From: Clostridia bacterium
Lineage (GTDB): Bacteria; Bacillota; DSM-521; Neomoorellales; SLTJ01
DNA length: 64,000 bases
Reading direction: 5' to 3'
Assembly: GCA_004347685.1 (NCBI GenBank)
Contig: SLTJ01000041.1
Span: forward strand, 62,001 to 126,000
Made by a program: the position numbers and the translations under genes. Below are positions 24,981 through 33,359 of this stretch, one piece after another (positions within the stretch are counted from its first letter, which is position 1; each line of letters opens with the position of its first letter). The notes beneath the pieces are model-generated. The model did no database searches. It was not told the DNA's origin and was given only the letters and a program-made list of their open reading frames with translations.

Positions 24981-26564
24981 TTAGACGCCGGCTGCCTGGG
25001 TCACCCGGGCCCTCACCGGCTCCATGGCAGGCGCCGCCTCCACTGCCGGCACATGGGTGAGCTTCAGGCCGATGAGGATAAAGATCGCGTCCAGGATAAC
25101 GGCTACGGTCACCACCAGGAGGACATGGCCGGCTGTGGTCTCCATGCCAGTGGGGGCCGTGGAGTGCGGTGCCATGTCCGCGATCCGCATCACTCCCGGA
25201 ACCAGGTAGGGGAACCTGGCCATTTCCCGCACAAAGCCCATGACTCCGATGGTATAGGTCACGATTATCGAGGTGACCATGGCCGCGTAGTAGCCCCATG
25301 CAGGAATGTCCACGCTGAAGTCAATTCCCTTGGACTTCTGCACGTAGTTCACCACGGCGATAAGGGCCCCGGTGACTAGAAACACCAGCCCTATGTAGTC
25401 CTCGGTCATCCCGCCGATGTTTACCACCAGGAGCAAGCCACCCACCAACTGGAGCATAAGGCTACCGTAGCCCACGGTCCCGCCGTTGGCCCGGCGCACG
25501 AAGTAGGCCGAGGTGGCAATGACCATGAGGCTCAGGAAGGCTACCAGAGCGGTGAAGGTCCAGTTCTTGGTAATCATAATGTTGGTGAAAGGGGCGTACA
25601 TGGTGCCGGCACCGTTGCCGGTGAGGGCCTGGTACAACTGCGGGATGGCCTGGCCAAAGGACTGCTGGTAATCCCTGATGGCGCTCACATACTCAAAGCC
25701 GATGAGGGGCATGAAGAAGACCGGGATCACGCCCCACAGCAGGCTGTAGCCGGTGGCCCAGTTGTAGAAGGAACGGGATTCGGACTGCCTGTCCCTCAGG
25801 GCGTAAAAGGCCATTACTGCGGCAAAAAGAAAACCGACAAAGCTAATATTGGCTACAAACCGGTGTAGGTTAAGGATCATCCAGGTAGGATTACCTAAAT
25901 AAAGGAGGCTGGCGGCCAGTCCCAGACTGATTTCCGGCAACTGCTTGATCCCACCTGAGGCCAGGTCCTGCAGGACGGGCACCAGCCCTTCCGGAGGGGT
26001 AAGCATGATGGCGCCGACGCCGTTGATGATGAGCATGGTTATGGTGCCAAAGATGATGTTACCCACACCCAGGGAGAGGTGCAACCCGCGGCGGTCAGCC
26101 ATGCGGTCCCACATGTACCAGTAGGCATAGAGGGTGGCCGCCTCCAGGAAGAACATAATTCCTTCCAAAACCAGCGGCCAGGTAAAGATATTGACCCCCA
26201 ACATCCAGAAACCTGGTGTCAGGGCGGCAAAAAGTACCACAATTACCACGCCGAAGGTGGCGCCGACGCTAAAGACGATGGCCGTGAACTTCAGGACGGT
26301 CTTGGCGAAACGGTCGTAGCGGAGATCCCGGCGCACCGTGCCGAGGATCTCGCTGATCAGAGCCACAATCGGCCCGCCAAGGGAAATGGCCGGAAAAATA
26401 ACATGGCCGACGGCAAAGGCGCCGATGGCAAAGTTCCTCCCGAGAATGGGGAACTCATGTACGGGCAGGATGGCCTCGACCTGGGCCATGGCTGTCCGCG
26501 ACGCTAGCAGTGATACGATTCCCAGCACTGCTGCCGCGAGCAACAAAACGTTTCGTTTGTTCAT
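24981..26564 (-). CDS. Orphan CydA-like cytochrome bd family subunit
   Basis: A 527-aa membrane protein with about nine to ten helices, related to CydA. Matches to E. coli CydA, by my alignment: His54 in VGHVIFP (His19, heme b595), Glu134 and Glu141 in LEGIMFFLEA (E99, E107, spaced seven rather than eight), His234 in LNLHRFVANISFV (His186), Met370 (Met393), and Glu447/Arg450 in REMARFP (E445, R448 of GRQP). The quinol-binding Q-loop is not recognisable. It starts with a signal-like hydrophobic N-terminus ending near TAMAQ, unusual for CydA. No cydB lies anywhere nearby. GRQPW is replaced by MARFPY. The SD is AAGGGGAGGATAGG. Whether it reduces O2 is open. Confidence 0.8.
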   Translation of the reverse strand: MNKRNVLLLAAAVLGIVSLLASRTAMAQVEAILPVHEFPILGRNFAIGAFAVGHVIFPAISLGGPIVALISEILGTVRRDLRYDRFAKTVLKFTAIVFSVGATFGVVIVVLFAALTPGFWMLGVNIFTWPLVLEGIMFFLEAATLYAYWYMWDRMADRRGLHLSLGVGNIIFGTITMLIINGVGAIMLTPPEGLVPVLQDLASGGIKQLPEISLGLAASLLYLGNPTWMILNLHRFVANISFVGFLFAAVMAFYALRDRQSESRSFYNWATGYSLLWGVIPVFFMPLIGFEYVSAIRDYQQSFGQAIPQLYQALTGNGAGTMYAPFTNIMITKNWTFTALVAFLSLMVIATSAYFVRRANGGTVGYGSLMLQLVGGLLLVVNIGGMTEDYIGLVFLVTGALIAVVNYVQKSKGIDFSVDIPAWGYYAAMVTSIIVTYTIGVMGFVREMARFPYLVPGVMRIADMAPHSTAPTGMETTAGHVLLVVTVAVILDAIFILIGLKLTHVPAVEAAPAMEPVRARVTQAAGV

Positions 26565-27022
26565 TTCCTATCCTCCCCTTTTGCCATTGATTACAAGGTA
26601 CGGTCAGAACTTTTTACCTGAACTCCCCGCAGTTTCCACCTCCCGGCCAAACCTGGTCTCTCCCCGGCTGCGACACCGGTCAGACTAATATTTCACCCCC
26701 TTTCTTGTCGTCCCTAAAGCCCTCGGGCGGCTTTACAGCACCCCAAGAGCCAGACTGGGTTTCCCAGCGGACTCCCGTCAATTTATGTGGCCCAGAATTA
26801 CGTGACCCAAAAAACACCTAATGTTATCTTTATGGATCTATATAGTCCATTATGGGCGTATGAACAACCCTAGGCGGCCGTCCTATACATCTCACGTACC
26901 CCACATCCAGGGTACCTGCCCGCCGGTGCTTAGGTTACTGCTTTTCATAAATACAGTGCCTGCTGAGCCATCCGGCGAGCGAGTACGCACCGGTCATACC
27001 GGAGATCGGCCCCGGCCTGCTG
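26565..27022 (-). promoter_or_regulatory. cydA-like gene upstream region with a palindrome (candidate operator)
   Basis: These 458 bases hold no credible gene. At 26832-26850 lies ATGGA-9 bases-TCCAT, and its centre contains the palindrome CTATATAG. It lies about 270 bases upstream of the CydA-like ATG and downstream of the Rrf2 gene, on an AT-rich island within GC-rich DNA, fitting an operator for a dimeric regulator such as Rrf2 overlapping a TATA-like box. I could not find a fully convincing -35/-10 pair. Confidence 0.45.
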
Positions 27023-27418
27023 TCAGCCGGCAACTATCTCCTGGATGCTCAGTTTCTGCAATTCCTCCAGAAAGGCCATTTGCGCCCGCACCCAGACCGG
27101 GTGTGCCGGACAAAAGCCCACGCGTTCACACGTCGTCCCTTCCAGCAAGCAGCGGTTAAGGGCCACTGGGCCTTCCACCGCCTCGATAACGTCACGCAGG
27201 GTTATCGCGAAGGCCGGACGCGCCAGGCGGAGGCCGCCTCTGGCCCCCCGCGCAGTCTCCACCAGGCCGGCCCGGCTCAGGCATCCTACTGTCTTGTGGA
27301 AAAAAGCTTCTGGTATCCCCTGCCGTTCAGCCACCTCCCTCGCCGCCTGCCACTCGTCATGAACCGCCAGGTCAAGGACGATCCTGACCGCATAATCACC
27401 TTGCCTTGTAAGCTGCAA
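27023..27418 (-). CDS. Rrf2-family transcriptional regulator with cysteine cluster
   Basis: A 131-aa winged-helix protein: QLTRQGDYAVRIVLDLA is the typical Rrf2 N-terminus, and PEAFFHKTVGCLSRAGLVET is the recognition region. CLLEGTTC-ERVGFC places three cysteines (CX6CX5C) where IscR/NsrR bind an Fe-S cluster, so it may sense O2, NO or iron status. The start is TTG 27418 with AAAGGGAG upstream; an ATG further out lacks an SD. It is upstream of, and co-directional with, the CydA-like gene, so control of that gene by O2 or NO sensing is the obvious hypothesis. Confidence 0.9.
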   Translation of the reverse strand: MQLTRQGDYAVRIVLDLAVHDEWQAAREVAERQGIPEAFFHKTVGCLSRAGLVETARGARGGLRLARPAFAITLRDVIEAVEGPVALNRCLLEGTTCERVGFCPAHPVWVRAQMAFLEELQKLSIQEIVAG

Positions 27419-27512
27419 TGGAGCTCCCTTTTTCATTGAGGATATTATGGATCTCTTTGGTTAGTATTCTCGCTCACAACAAAAATTCCTGCTGGGGCAC
27501 AAAATTTTTTTT

Positions 27513-28157
27513 CTACTTCACTCCCAGCCTCTGCAGCATCCGTACCATGTTTTGCCCGACAAGCTGGGCCGACTGGACAGCCAGGGGATCTTCTTCAATG
27601 CTGCGGTACCACTGCAGCCCGTCCGGCCCGTAGCCGGAATAGAGGGTGCTGATGCCGCCCGAACTGATCAGCGTCCGCTCCGGCGGCACCTCCGCGATGG
27701 GCTCTATCCCCGGTACCACTATCAAGCCCTGCCCCATCAAGAATCTTTCCAGGAAAACCAGCACCATTTCCTGCCCGCCGTGGCGCAACCCGGCATGCGT
27801 CAGGATTCCCGCTACTTTTCCCTGCAGGAGATTCTTTGTCATGTGCATCCAGCGGGTACGGTCTATAAAGGTTTTCATGCGGCCGGATACGCCGCCGAAA
27901 TATGTAGGGCTGGCCAGGATGATCCCGTCGGAATCTATCATCATCTGGCCCAGCATGGCCATGTCGTCGTCCTCGATGGAGCACTTGGCCTGGCGCATGC
28001 ACTTGTTGCAGCCCTTGCAGTACTGGATGTTATAATCGGTAATTTCCAAGGCCTTTGTCTCAGCCCCCAGTTCGGCCGCGGCATCAAGCGCGATTTCCAA
28101 AAGCTTGGCGGTGTTTTTCCCCTTGCGGTGACTTCCGTTGATACCTAAGATCTGCAA
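27513..28157 (-). CDS. Iron-sulfur flavoprotein (flavodoxin-fold NAD(P)H-FMN reductase family)
   Basis: A 214-aa flavodoxin-fold protein. The FMN-binding loop GSHRKGKNTAKLLE occurs near the N-terminus and SPTYFGGVSGRMKTFIDR is the isoalloxazine-binding segment. The motif CKGCNKCMRQAKC is the compact cysteine cluster that holds a 4Fe-4S centre in archaeal and clostridial Isf proteins. Such proteins reduce O2 or peroxide or pass electrons from ferredoxin; which applies here is unknown. TTG 28157 follows GGGAGGAG. It is a neighbour of the Rrf2 and CydA-like genes, consistent with an oxygen-response set. Confidence 0.9.
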   Translation of the reverse strand: MQILGINGSHRKGKNTAKLLEIALDAAAELGAETKALEITDYNIQYCKGCNKCMRQAKCSIEDDDMAMLGQMMIDSDGIILASPTYFGGVSGRMKTFIDRTRWMHMTKNLLQGKVAGILTHAGLRHGGQEMVLVFLERFLMGQGLIVVPGIEPIAEVPPERTLISSGGISTLYSGYGPDGLQWYRSIEEDPLAVQSAQLVGQNMVRMLQRLGVK

Positions 28158-28232
28158 TGTGCTTCTCCTCCCGGATAAATTCTTTTCTGCGGTTTAATTC
28201 CATCCCGCCCGTCCACTTTCCTGCCAGCATCG

Positions 28233-28256
28233 AAAAAGGGGGCCGACCCGGCCCCC
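28233..28256 (-). terminator. Rho-independent terminator of rnj
   Basis: A perfect eight-pair stem, GGGGGCCG/CGGCCCCC, with a three-base loop is followed on the minus strand by TTTTT. It lies about 25 bases past the RNase J stop, so it ends that transcript. The adjacent flavoprotein gene therefore needs its own promoter. Confidence 0.9.
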
Positions 28257-28282
28257 TGGTTTTACGGCGGTTATCTGTCCAC

Positions 28283-29950
28283 CTACACCTCCATGATGAT
28301 GGGAATAATCATGGGACGGCGTCTGGTCTTCTCATAGAGGAACTTGCCCAGGCAGTCGCGAACGCCGGCTTTAATGTTAGACCAGTCATTGACCCTTTGC
28401 TTCTCGTACTTTTCCATAATCTGGATGACCTTACTACGCGCCTCCTCAAGGAGAGGCTCCGACTCCCTAACGTAGACAAAGCCCCGGGAGACAATATCCG
28501 GCCCGGCCACTATCGCCCCCGATTCCCTGTTTAGCGTTATCACCACAATCAGGATGCCGTCCTGGGCCAGTTGCTTTCGATCGCGCAGGACGATGTTGCC
28601 TACATCTCCCACCCCGAGGCCGTCAACCATTACCCTGCCAGCCGTGACTCTTCCGGCAAGAGAGGCTTTTGTGCGGGTGAACTCCAGCACCTGGCCGTTT
28701 TCGATAACGAAAACATTGCTCTCCGGAATACCCATTTCCTGAGCCAGACGGGCATGCTTCACCAGCATCCTGTACTCGCCGTGCACCGGGACAAAGAACT
28801 TCGGGCGGACCATGCCGAGCATCAATTTCAGCTCTTCCTGGCTGCCATGGCCGGAAACGTGAACCCCAGAAATAGCCTCGTGGATAACGTCGGCCCCCAG
28901 GCGGAAGAGCTGGTCCACCGTCCGGGCCACGGTTTTCTCGTTACCGGGGATCGGGGTGGCCGAGATCACCACCGTGTCTCCCGGCAGTATCCCGACCTGC
29001 CTGTGATCGGACATGGCTATGCGGCTGAGGGCCGACATGGGCTCGCCCTGACTGCCGGTGGTGAGAATTACCACCTCATCCTTGGGCAGGCTATTAATTT
29101 CCTCCAGTTCAATCAGCGTTCCCGGCGGAATAACCAGGTACCCCAGGTCAGCAGCTATGGAGACCACATTCTGCATGCTGCGCCCGGTGACGGCCACCTT
29201 GCGCCCGTAACGGTACGCCGTGTTTATTACCTGCTGTACGCGCGGCACATGGGAAGCGAAGCTGGCCACCAGGATCCGGCCTTTGGCCTGGCGGAAAAGA
29301 TCTTCAAAGGTACGACCTACCACCCGTTCGGACAAGGTGTAACCCGGACGTTCCACATTGGTGCTGTCCGAGAGCAGCACCAGCACCCCGGCGTCGCCCA
29401 ACTGAGTAAGACGGGCAAAGTCGGCCATTTCCCCGTCTACCGGCGTCTGGTCGAACTTAAAATCGCCTGTATAAAGGATGGTGCCTACCGGCACCTGCAC
29501 GGCCACGGCCAGAGCATCGGCAATGCTGTGGTTGACGCGGATAAACTCAACCTTGAACGGCCCCATTTTGACCACGTCCCTGGGCCTGACTTGGTTGAGT
29601 TTCGCCGACCCATCAAGTTGGAATTCCTTTAATTTGCCCTCTAGCAACCCCAAAGTCAGGCGGCTGCCGTAAATGGGGACATTGAGTTCCCGCAGCACGT
29701 AAGGGAGGGCACCGATATGATCTTCGTGCCCATGAGTAAGAACAATGCCCCGCACCAGGCTCTTATGTTCCAGAAGATAAGTGATGTCGGGGATGACAAT
29801 GTCCACCCCGAGCATTTCATCTTCAGGAAAAATAAGACCCGCATCTACCACCAGGATGTTATTTCCGTACCTTATTGCCAGCATGTTCTTGCCAATTTCC
29901 CCCAATCCCCCTAGAGGGATCAGGGACACCTTCTGTTCATTTTCTCCCAT
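28283..29950 (-). CDS. rnj: Ribonuclease J
   Basis: A metallo-beta-lactamase/beta-CASP 5'-exonuclease and endonuclease that turns over mRNA in Firmicutes. LTHGHEDHIGALPYVL holds the metal motif HxHxDH; LSDSTNVERPG, VSGHGSQEELKLMLG and FVPVHGEYRMLVKHARLA are the later conserved beta-CASP motifs; a C-terminal domain ends with RRRPMIIPIIMEV. Length 555 aa is normal. The start is ATG 29950 with AGGAGG seven bases away; the frame extends seven codons further. It has its own promoter, a leader with a hairpin, and a terminator, so it is monocistronic. Confidence 0.97.
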   Translation of the reverse strand: MGENEQKVSLIPLGGLGEIGKNMLAIRYGNNILVVDAGLIFPEDEMLGVDIVIPDITYLLEHKSLVRGIVLTHGHEDHIGALPYVLRELNVPIYGSRLTLGLLEGKLKEFQLDGSAKLNQVRPRDVVKMGPFKVEFIRVNHSIADALAVAVQVPVGTILYTGDFKFDQTPVDGEMADFARLTQLGDAGVLVLLSDSTNVERPGYTLSERVVGRTFEDLFRQAKGRILVASFASHVPRVQQVINTAYRYGRKVAVTGRSMQNVVSIAADLGYLVIPPGTLIELEEINSLPKDEVVILTTGSQGEPMSALSRIAMSDHRQVGILPGDTVVISATPIPGNEKTVARTVDQLFRLGADVIHEAISGVHVSGHGSQEELKLMLGMVRPKFFVPVHGEYRMLVKHARLAQEMGIPESNVFVIENGQVLEFTRTKASLAGRVTAGRVMVDGLGVGDVGNIVLRDRKQLAQDGILIVVITLNRESGAIVAGPDIVSRGFVYVRESEPLLEEARSKVIQIMEKYEKQRVNDWSNIKAGVRDCLGKFLYEKTRRRPMIIPIIMEV

Positions 29951-29990
29951 CCATGCACCTCCTGTAGACAAGTATCACCTGGCGCCGCGA

Positions 29991-30025
29991 CTGTAAACTA
30001 AAATTGCCGGCTGCCTGGCCGGCAA
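29991..30025 (-). promoter_or_regulatory. Terminator-like hairpin in the rnj 5' leader (candidate attenuator)
   Basis: Between the rnj promoter and start codon lies TTGCCGGC-6 bases-GCCGGCAA, a perfect eight-pair stem, followed on the transcribed strand by TTTTAGTTTAC. In form this is an intrinsic terminator placed about 55 bases before the ATG, hinting at control of RNase J by premature termination or self-cleavage of its leader. Confidence 0.5.
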
Positions 30026-30062
30026 CGTGAGAAGCCGAACCGAACATATACCAGTTGTTATT

Positions 30063-30091
30063 ATTATAGACCTTTCCTCGGACTAAAACAA
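30063..30091 (-). promoter_or_regulatory. Sigma-A promoter of rnj
   Basis: On the minus strand, TTGTTT, 17 bases, TATAAT. The start of transcription would be near 30055, giving a leader of about 105 bases. Confidence 0.8.
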
Positions 30092-30151
30092 GAGCCTAGA
30101 AAACGCCCCGAAAAAAATAATCCCGGTCCCTACACACCCAGGCCGATAATG

Positions 30152-30160
30152 TGGTATAAT
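30152..30160 (+). promoter_or_regulatory. Extended -10 promoter of the 163-aa flavin-fold gene
   Basis: TGGTATAAT matches an extended -10 (TGnTATAAT). There is no good -35. It is 115 bases upstream of the GTG start, and the leader shows no recognised riboswitch. Confidence 0.55.
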
Positions 30161-30275
30161 TCATGGTACCGGCCCTCTTAGCTTGCAGCTCTGTGATGGC
30201 ACTGATTGTCCCATCATAACCTGCGTACCGCTAATGGGGGCCGGCCGCCAGCGCGGATTGGAGGGGTTCGCTCAA

Positions 30276-30767
30276 GTGAATTCACAGGAAAGCAATCACC
30301 ATGATACCATATACCAGAAAGCCTGGGCCTATTTGCAGTCCCACAACACCGTCGTCCTGGCCACTTGCAGCCAGGGTATCCCTTGGTCGGCAGCGGTCTT
30401 CTACGCCAACCGGCAGTGGGGCCTGTATTTCGTCTCCGAGCCCCATACCCGCCACATGCAGGACATCCAGGCCAACCCTGGCATCGCCGCCACCGTTACC
30501 GAGGATTACAAAGACTGGCAGGAAATAAAAAGCCTGCAGATGCGCGGCCGGGTGGAGCAGGTCGGCACCCTGGAATGGCCTCTGGCGGCAGAGGCGTACC
30601 TCGCCAAATTCTCCTTCGCCCGTCAATTCCTCCGCCCGGACAAACTGTGGCAGGTAGCCGGTAAGAAGCTAAACGCCCGCTTTTACCGCTTCACCCCGGA
30701 AGAAGTCTACTTTCTTGACAACGCCAGCGGCTTCAGCAATCGCACGCAGGTGACGATCACCTTCTAG
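30276..30767 (+). CDS. Pyridoxamine 5'-phosphate oxidase-like flavin-binding protein (163 aa)
   Basis: A split-barrel protein: NTVVLATCSQGIPWSAAVFY and GLYFVSEPHTRHMQDIQANP match the FMN/heme-binding PNPOx-like family; a C-terminal tail begins LNARFYRFTPEEVYFLDNAS. The start is GTG 30276 with GGAGGGG nine bases before it; the frame is open 31 codons upstream. Family members bind FMN, F420 or heme and act as oxidoreductases or binding proteins; the ligand here is unknown. It is transcribed alone, divergent from rnj. Confidence 0.85.
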   Translation: MNSQESNHHDTIYQKAWAYLQSHNTVVLATCSQGIPWSAAVFYANRQWGLYFVSEPHTRHMQDIQANPGIAATVTEDYKDWQEIKSLQMRGRVEQVGTLEWPLAAEAYLAKFSFARQFLRPDKLWQVAGKKLNARFYRFTPEEVYFLDNASGFSNRTQVTITF

Positions 30768-30941
30768 AGCGGCAGGCACTCCGGATGAATAGGGCCATCT
30801 AATCAGGCCAGTTATCTTCTAACGCACCTGGCCTACCAGTGGGAAAAATGGCTGTGTTTTCCGGTAAAAATGGCAGAAATGAAAAAAGGAGGCAAGGTGG
30901 AGGAATACCTGTTTGGCCGCAGGACGCAAATAACCCAATAG

Positions 30942-30968
30942 GGCAAAATGGATTTTGCCTAATTTTGC
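30942..30968 (+). terminator. Possible terminator of the flavin-fold gene
   Basis: GGCAAAA-TGGA-TTTTGCC (30942-30959) gives a seven-pair, AT-rich stem followed by TAATTTTG. It is moderately convincing and 175 bases past the stop. It could also act on the minus strand downstream of the tRNA. Confidence 0.4.
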
Positions 30969-31038
30969 CTAAAACCGCTTTCTATACCTTAATGGCAGAG
31001 GTTTCCATCCCCGGAAGCCTTGCCATTTCTAACTTTTT

Positions 31039-31113
31039 TGGAGCCGACGGTGGGATTCGAACCCACGGCCTGCGCATTACGAGTGCGCTGCTCTACCACT
31101 GAGCTACGTCGGC
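31039..31113 (-). tRNA. tRNA-Thr (anticodon CGT)
   Basis: On the minus strand, GCCGACG pairs with CGTCGGC as acceptor, followed by T and an encoded CCA. The D arm GCTCAGTGGTAGAGC, anticodon arm GCGCA-CTCGTAA-TGCGC and T arm GTGGG-TTCGAAT-CCCAC fold canonically. The anticodon CGT reads ACG, so threonine. It is a single tRNA, with its own promoter upstream. Confidence 0.98.
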
Positions 31114-31202
31114 TTTCGTTGGCTTCATGCGGTAACCCTTATCCAAATCAACGCCGGCAAACCAGCACCGGAGCACGGATCAGCCTCCCCTGGGTCAAGG
31201 GT

Positions 31203-31231
31203 ATTATAGCAGAAGCCGGGTTGAGGCGCAA
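31203..31231 (-). promoter_or_regulatory. Promoter of the tRNA-Thr gene
   Basis: TTGCGC, 17 bases, TATAAT on the minus strand, about 90 bases before the mature tRNA 5' end. It lies between typA and the tRNA, so the tRNA need not rely on typA read-through. Confidence 0.7.
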
Positions 31232-31290
31232 GGGGCCGGTGTGGAAAATGGGGAAAACCAGGGTAGAGTCAAAGTGATAAATTGCTAAGT

Positions 31291-33108
31291 CTATTTGGCA
31301 AGGTGCCGTGAGGTTCGCATCCTTTCAGCCCGGTCGAGGATCTTCTTGCGGATTCTAATGCTCTTGGGGGTGACTTCCACCAGTTCATCTTCGGCGATAA
31401 ACTCGATGGCCTCCTCCAGGCTCAGGATTCGCGGCTCTTTGAGCCGTAGGCTTTCGTCGGAACCACTGGCACGCATGTTGGTTAGGTGCTTGCGCTTGCA
31501 GACGTTGACTTCCAGGTCGTTTTCCCGAGTGTGCTGCCCTACCACCATGCCCGCGTAGACCCTGGTCCCCGGTACGATGAAGAGGGTGCCCCGGTCTTCA
31601 AGCTGGTGCATGCCGTAGGCGTTGGCCAACCCTTCCTCCCACGCGACCAGGGAGCCCTGGAGGCGGCCCTTGATTTCCCCCTTGTAAGGCAGGTAGTCGT
31701 AGAAGTTGTGGCTCATTACCCCGCGGCCGCGGGTATTGGTCATTAACTCAGACTTGAAACCAATTAGACCCCGAGCCGGTACCAAGAACTCCAGGCGCAC
31801 TTCGTTCGCTCCAATTGCGGTCATGTTGAGCATTTCGCCCTGGCGCTGGCCCAGGTTGGCAATAACCGCTCCAGCCGTCTCCTCGGGGGTAGCAACGATG
31901 AGGAGTTCCACCGGCTCCATCAGCCGGCCGCCAACTGTCTTGCAGATTACTTCCGGTTTGGACACCATCAATTCGTAGCCCTCACGGCGCAGGTTTTCAA
32001 TTAGGATCGCCAGGTGCAGCTCGCCCCGCCCGGATACCTTGAAGGCATCGGGGCTGTCCGTATCTTCAACCCTCAGGCTTACGTTGGCATCCACCTCGCG
32101 GTAGAGGCGTTCGCGCAGCTTGCGGGAGGTGACGTAAACGCCCTCTTGCCCGGCAAATGGCCCGTTGTTTACCATAAAGTACATGGACAGTGTGGGTTCA
32201 TCTACAACCACGGCCGGCAGGGCTTCAGGAGCCTGGGGTGAGGCCACCGTTTCGCCAATGTTTACACCGGTAATGCCAGCCAGGGATACTATCTCTCCAG
32301 CGGTTGCCAGGTCTACCTCCCGCTTTTGCAGTCCCTCAAAGACAAACACCTTGGCCACCTTGGCGGGCTCAGCAGAGCCGTCCTTTTTCAGTACCAGCAC
32401 CTGCTCCCCCGGCTTGATGGTGCCGCGGTTGATCCGCCCCACGGCATAACGGCCCAGGTAGCTGTCGTATTCCAGGTTGGCCACCAGGAGTTGAAATGGC
32501 TGTCCCGGATTGACGTCAGGGGCCGGTACATGGGCCAAAATGGTATCAAAAAGGGGCTTGAGGTCATGGCCGCTCATGTCACCTACCAGGTTGGCCAGGC
32601 CCTGCTTGGCCGACGTGTAAACCACGGGAAAGTCCAGTTGCCGCTCATTAGCCCCCAGTTCTACAAACAGGTCAAAGACCTCGTTCAGCACCTCGTCGGG
32701 CCGCGCATCGGGCCGGTCAATCTTATTGACCACGACGATAGGGTTAAGGCCCAATTGCAGCGCTTTGCGCAGCACAAAACGGGTCTGGGGCATGGGGCCT
32801 TCAAAGGCATCCACCAAGAGGAGGGCACCGTCAACCATGCTCAGGGCGCGCTCCACCTCGCCGCCGAAATCAGCGTGCCCTGGGGTGTCAACAATGTTGA
32901 TCTTAACCCCTGCGTAAAAAACAGCGGTATTTTTTGCCAGGATGGTAATACCCCGCTCACGTTCCAGGTCATTGGAATCAAGTACTCGTTCCGCCACCTC
33001 TTGGTTGGCCCGGAACACGCCGCTTTGCCTGAGCAAGCCGTCTACCAGGGTGGTCTTACCGTGGTCCACATGGGCGATGATTGCTATATTACGAAACTGC
33101 TCTGCCAT
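31291..33108 (-). CDS. typA: Ribosome-associated GTPase TypA/BipA
   Basis: A 605-aa translational GTPase. G1 is [17 protein letters not shown]3 DTPGHADF, G4 VVNKIDRP; the switch I region has ERGITI. Domain II, the two alpha/beta domains and the C-terminal BipA-specific domain ([20 protein letters not shown]) are complete. BipA aids 50S assembly and growth under stress such as cold. A single gene with its own promoter, divergent from mscS. Length matches the family. Confidence 0.97.
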   Translation of the reverse strand: MAEQFRNIAIIAHVDHGKTTLVDGLLRQSGVFRANQEVAERVLDSNDLERERGITILAKNTAVFYAGVKINIVDTPGHADFGGEVERALSMVDGALLLVDAFEGPMPQTRFVLRKALQLGLNPIVVVNKIDRPDARPDEVLNEVFDLFVELGANERQLDFPVVYTSAKQGLANLVGDMSGHDLKPLFDTILAHVPAPDVNPGQPFQLLVANLEYDSYLGRYAVGRINRGTIKPGEQVLVLKKDGSAEPAKVAKVFVFEGLQKREVDLATAGEIVSLAGITGVNIGETVASPQAPEALPAVVVDEPTLSMYFMVNNGPFAGQEGVYVTSRKLRERLYREVDANVSLRVEDTDSPDAFKVSGRGELHLAILIENLRREGYELMVSKPEVICKTVGGRLMEPVELLIVATPEETAGAVIANLGQRQGEMLNMTAIGANEVRLEFLVPARGLIGFKSELMTNTRGRGVMSHNFYDYLPYKGEIKGRLQGSLVAWEEGLANAYGMHQLEDRGTLFIVPGTRVYAGMVVGQHTRENDLEVNVCKRKHLTNMRASGSDESLRLKEPRILSLEEAIEFIAEDELVEVTPKSIRIRKKILDRAERMRTSRHLAK

Positions 33109-33153
33109 AAGTTAGTTGTACCCCTTCCCCGAAGCTTACAATGCAACCTCTAT

Positions 33154-33182
33154 ATTGTAAAGCTAGTTGCACCAGCTCGCAA
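33154..33182 (-). promoter_or_regulatory. Promoter of typA
   Basis: Minus-strand TTGCGA, 17 bases, TACAAT, about 45 bases before the typA start. Confidence 0.75.
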
Positions 33183-33221
33183 GGGCCGCCTCCAGGGCTA
33201 GAATTCCTCGCTATTTGTTGG

Positions 33222-33250
33222 TTGCCCGGTTGGGCATAAGGTGGTACAAT
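33222..33250 (+). promoter_or_regulatory. Promoter of mscS-like gene
   Basis: Plus-strand TTGCCC, 17 bases, TACAAT with a TGG extended -10. It lies 110 bases before the TTG start, back to back with the typA promoter. Confidence 0.7.
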
Positions 33251-33359
33251 AACCCTGGTTTATGCGGCGAAAAGCATCGTCGTCAGCCGCACCGGGGACT
33301 GCCGACCGCCCTACATGGATGGACTTGGCTAGTTACGGCCTTTGAAAGAGGTGGACCCT

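Noticed and set aside
24829-25299. Reverse ORF of 156 aa at the end of the CydA-like gene, considered as cydB
   Set aside because: Lacks hydrophobic helices; it is a shifted-frame reading of the CydA-like gene. Not a CydB.
26821-27159. Plus-strand ORF of 112 aa upstream of cydA-like gene
   Set aside because: No SD, biased composition, and overlaps the real Rrf2 gene on the other strand.
30839-31102. Plus-strand ORF of 87 codons ending in GIRTHGLRITSALLYH
   Set aside because: It runs through the complement of the tRNA-Thr gene; that peptide is a well-known false translation of tRNA antisense sequence.
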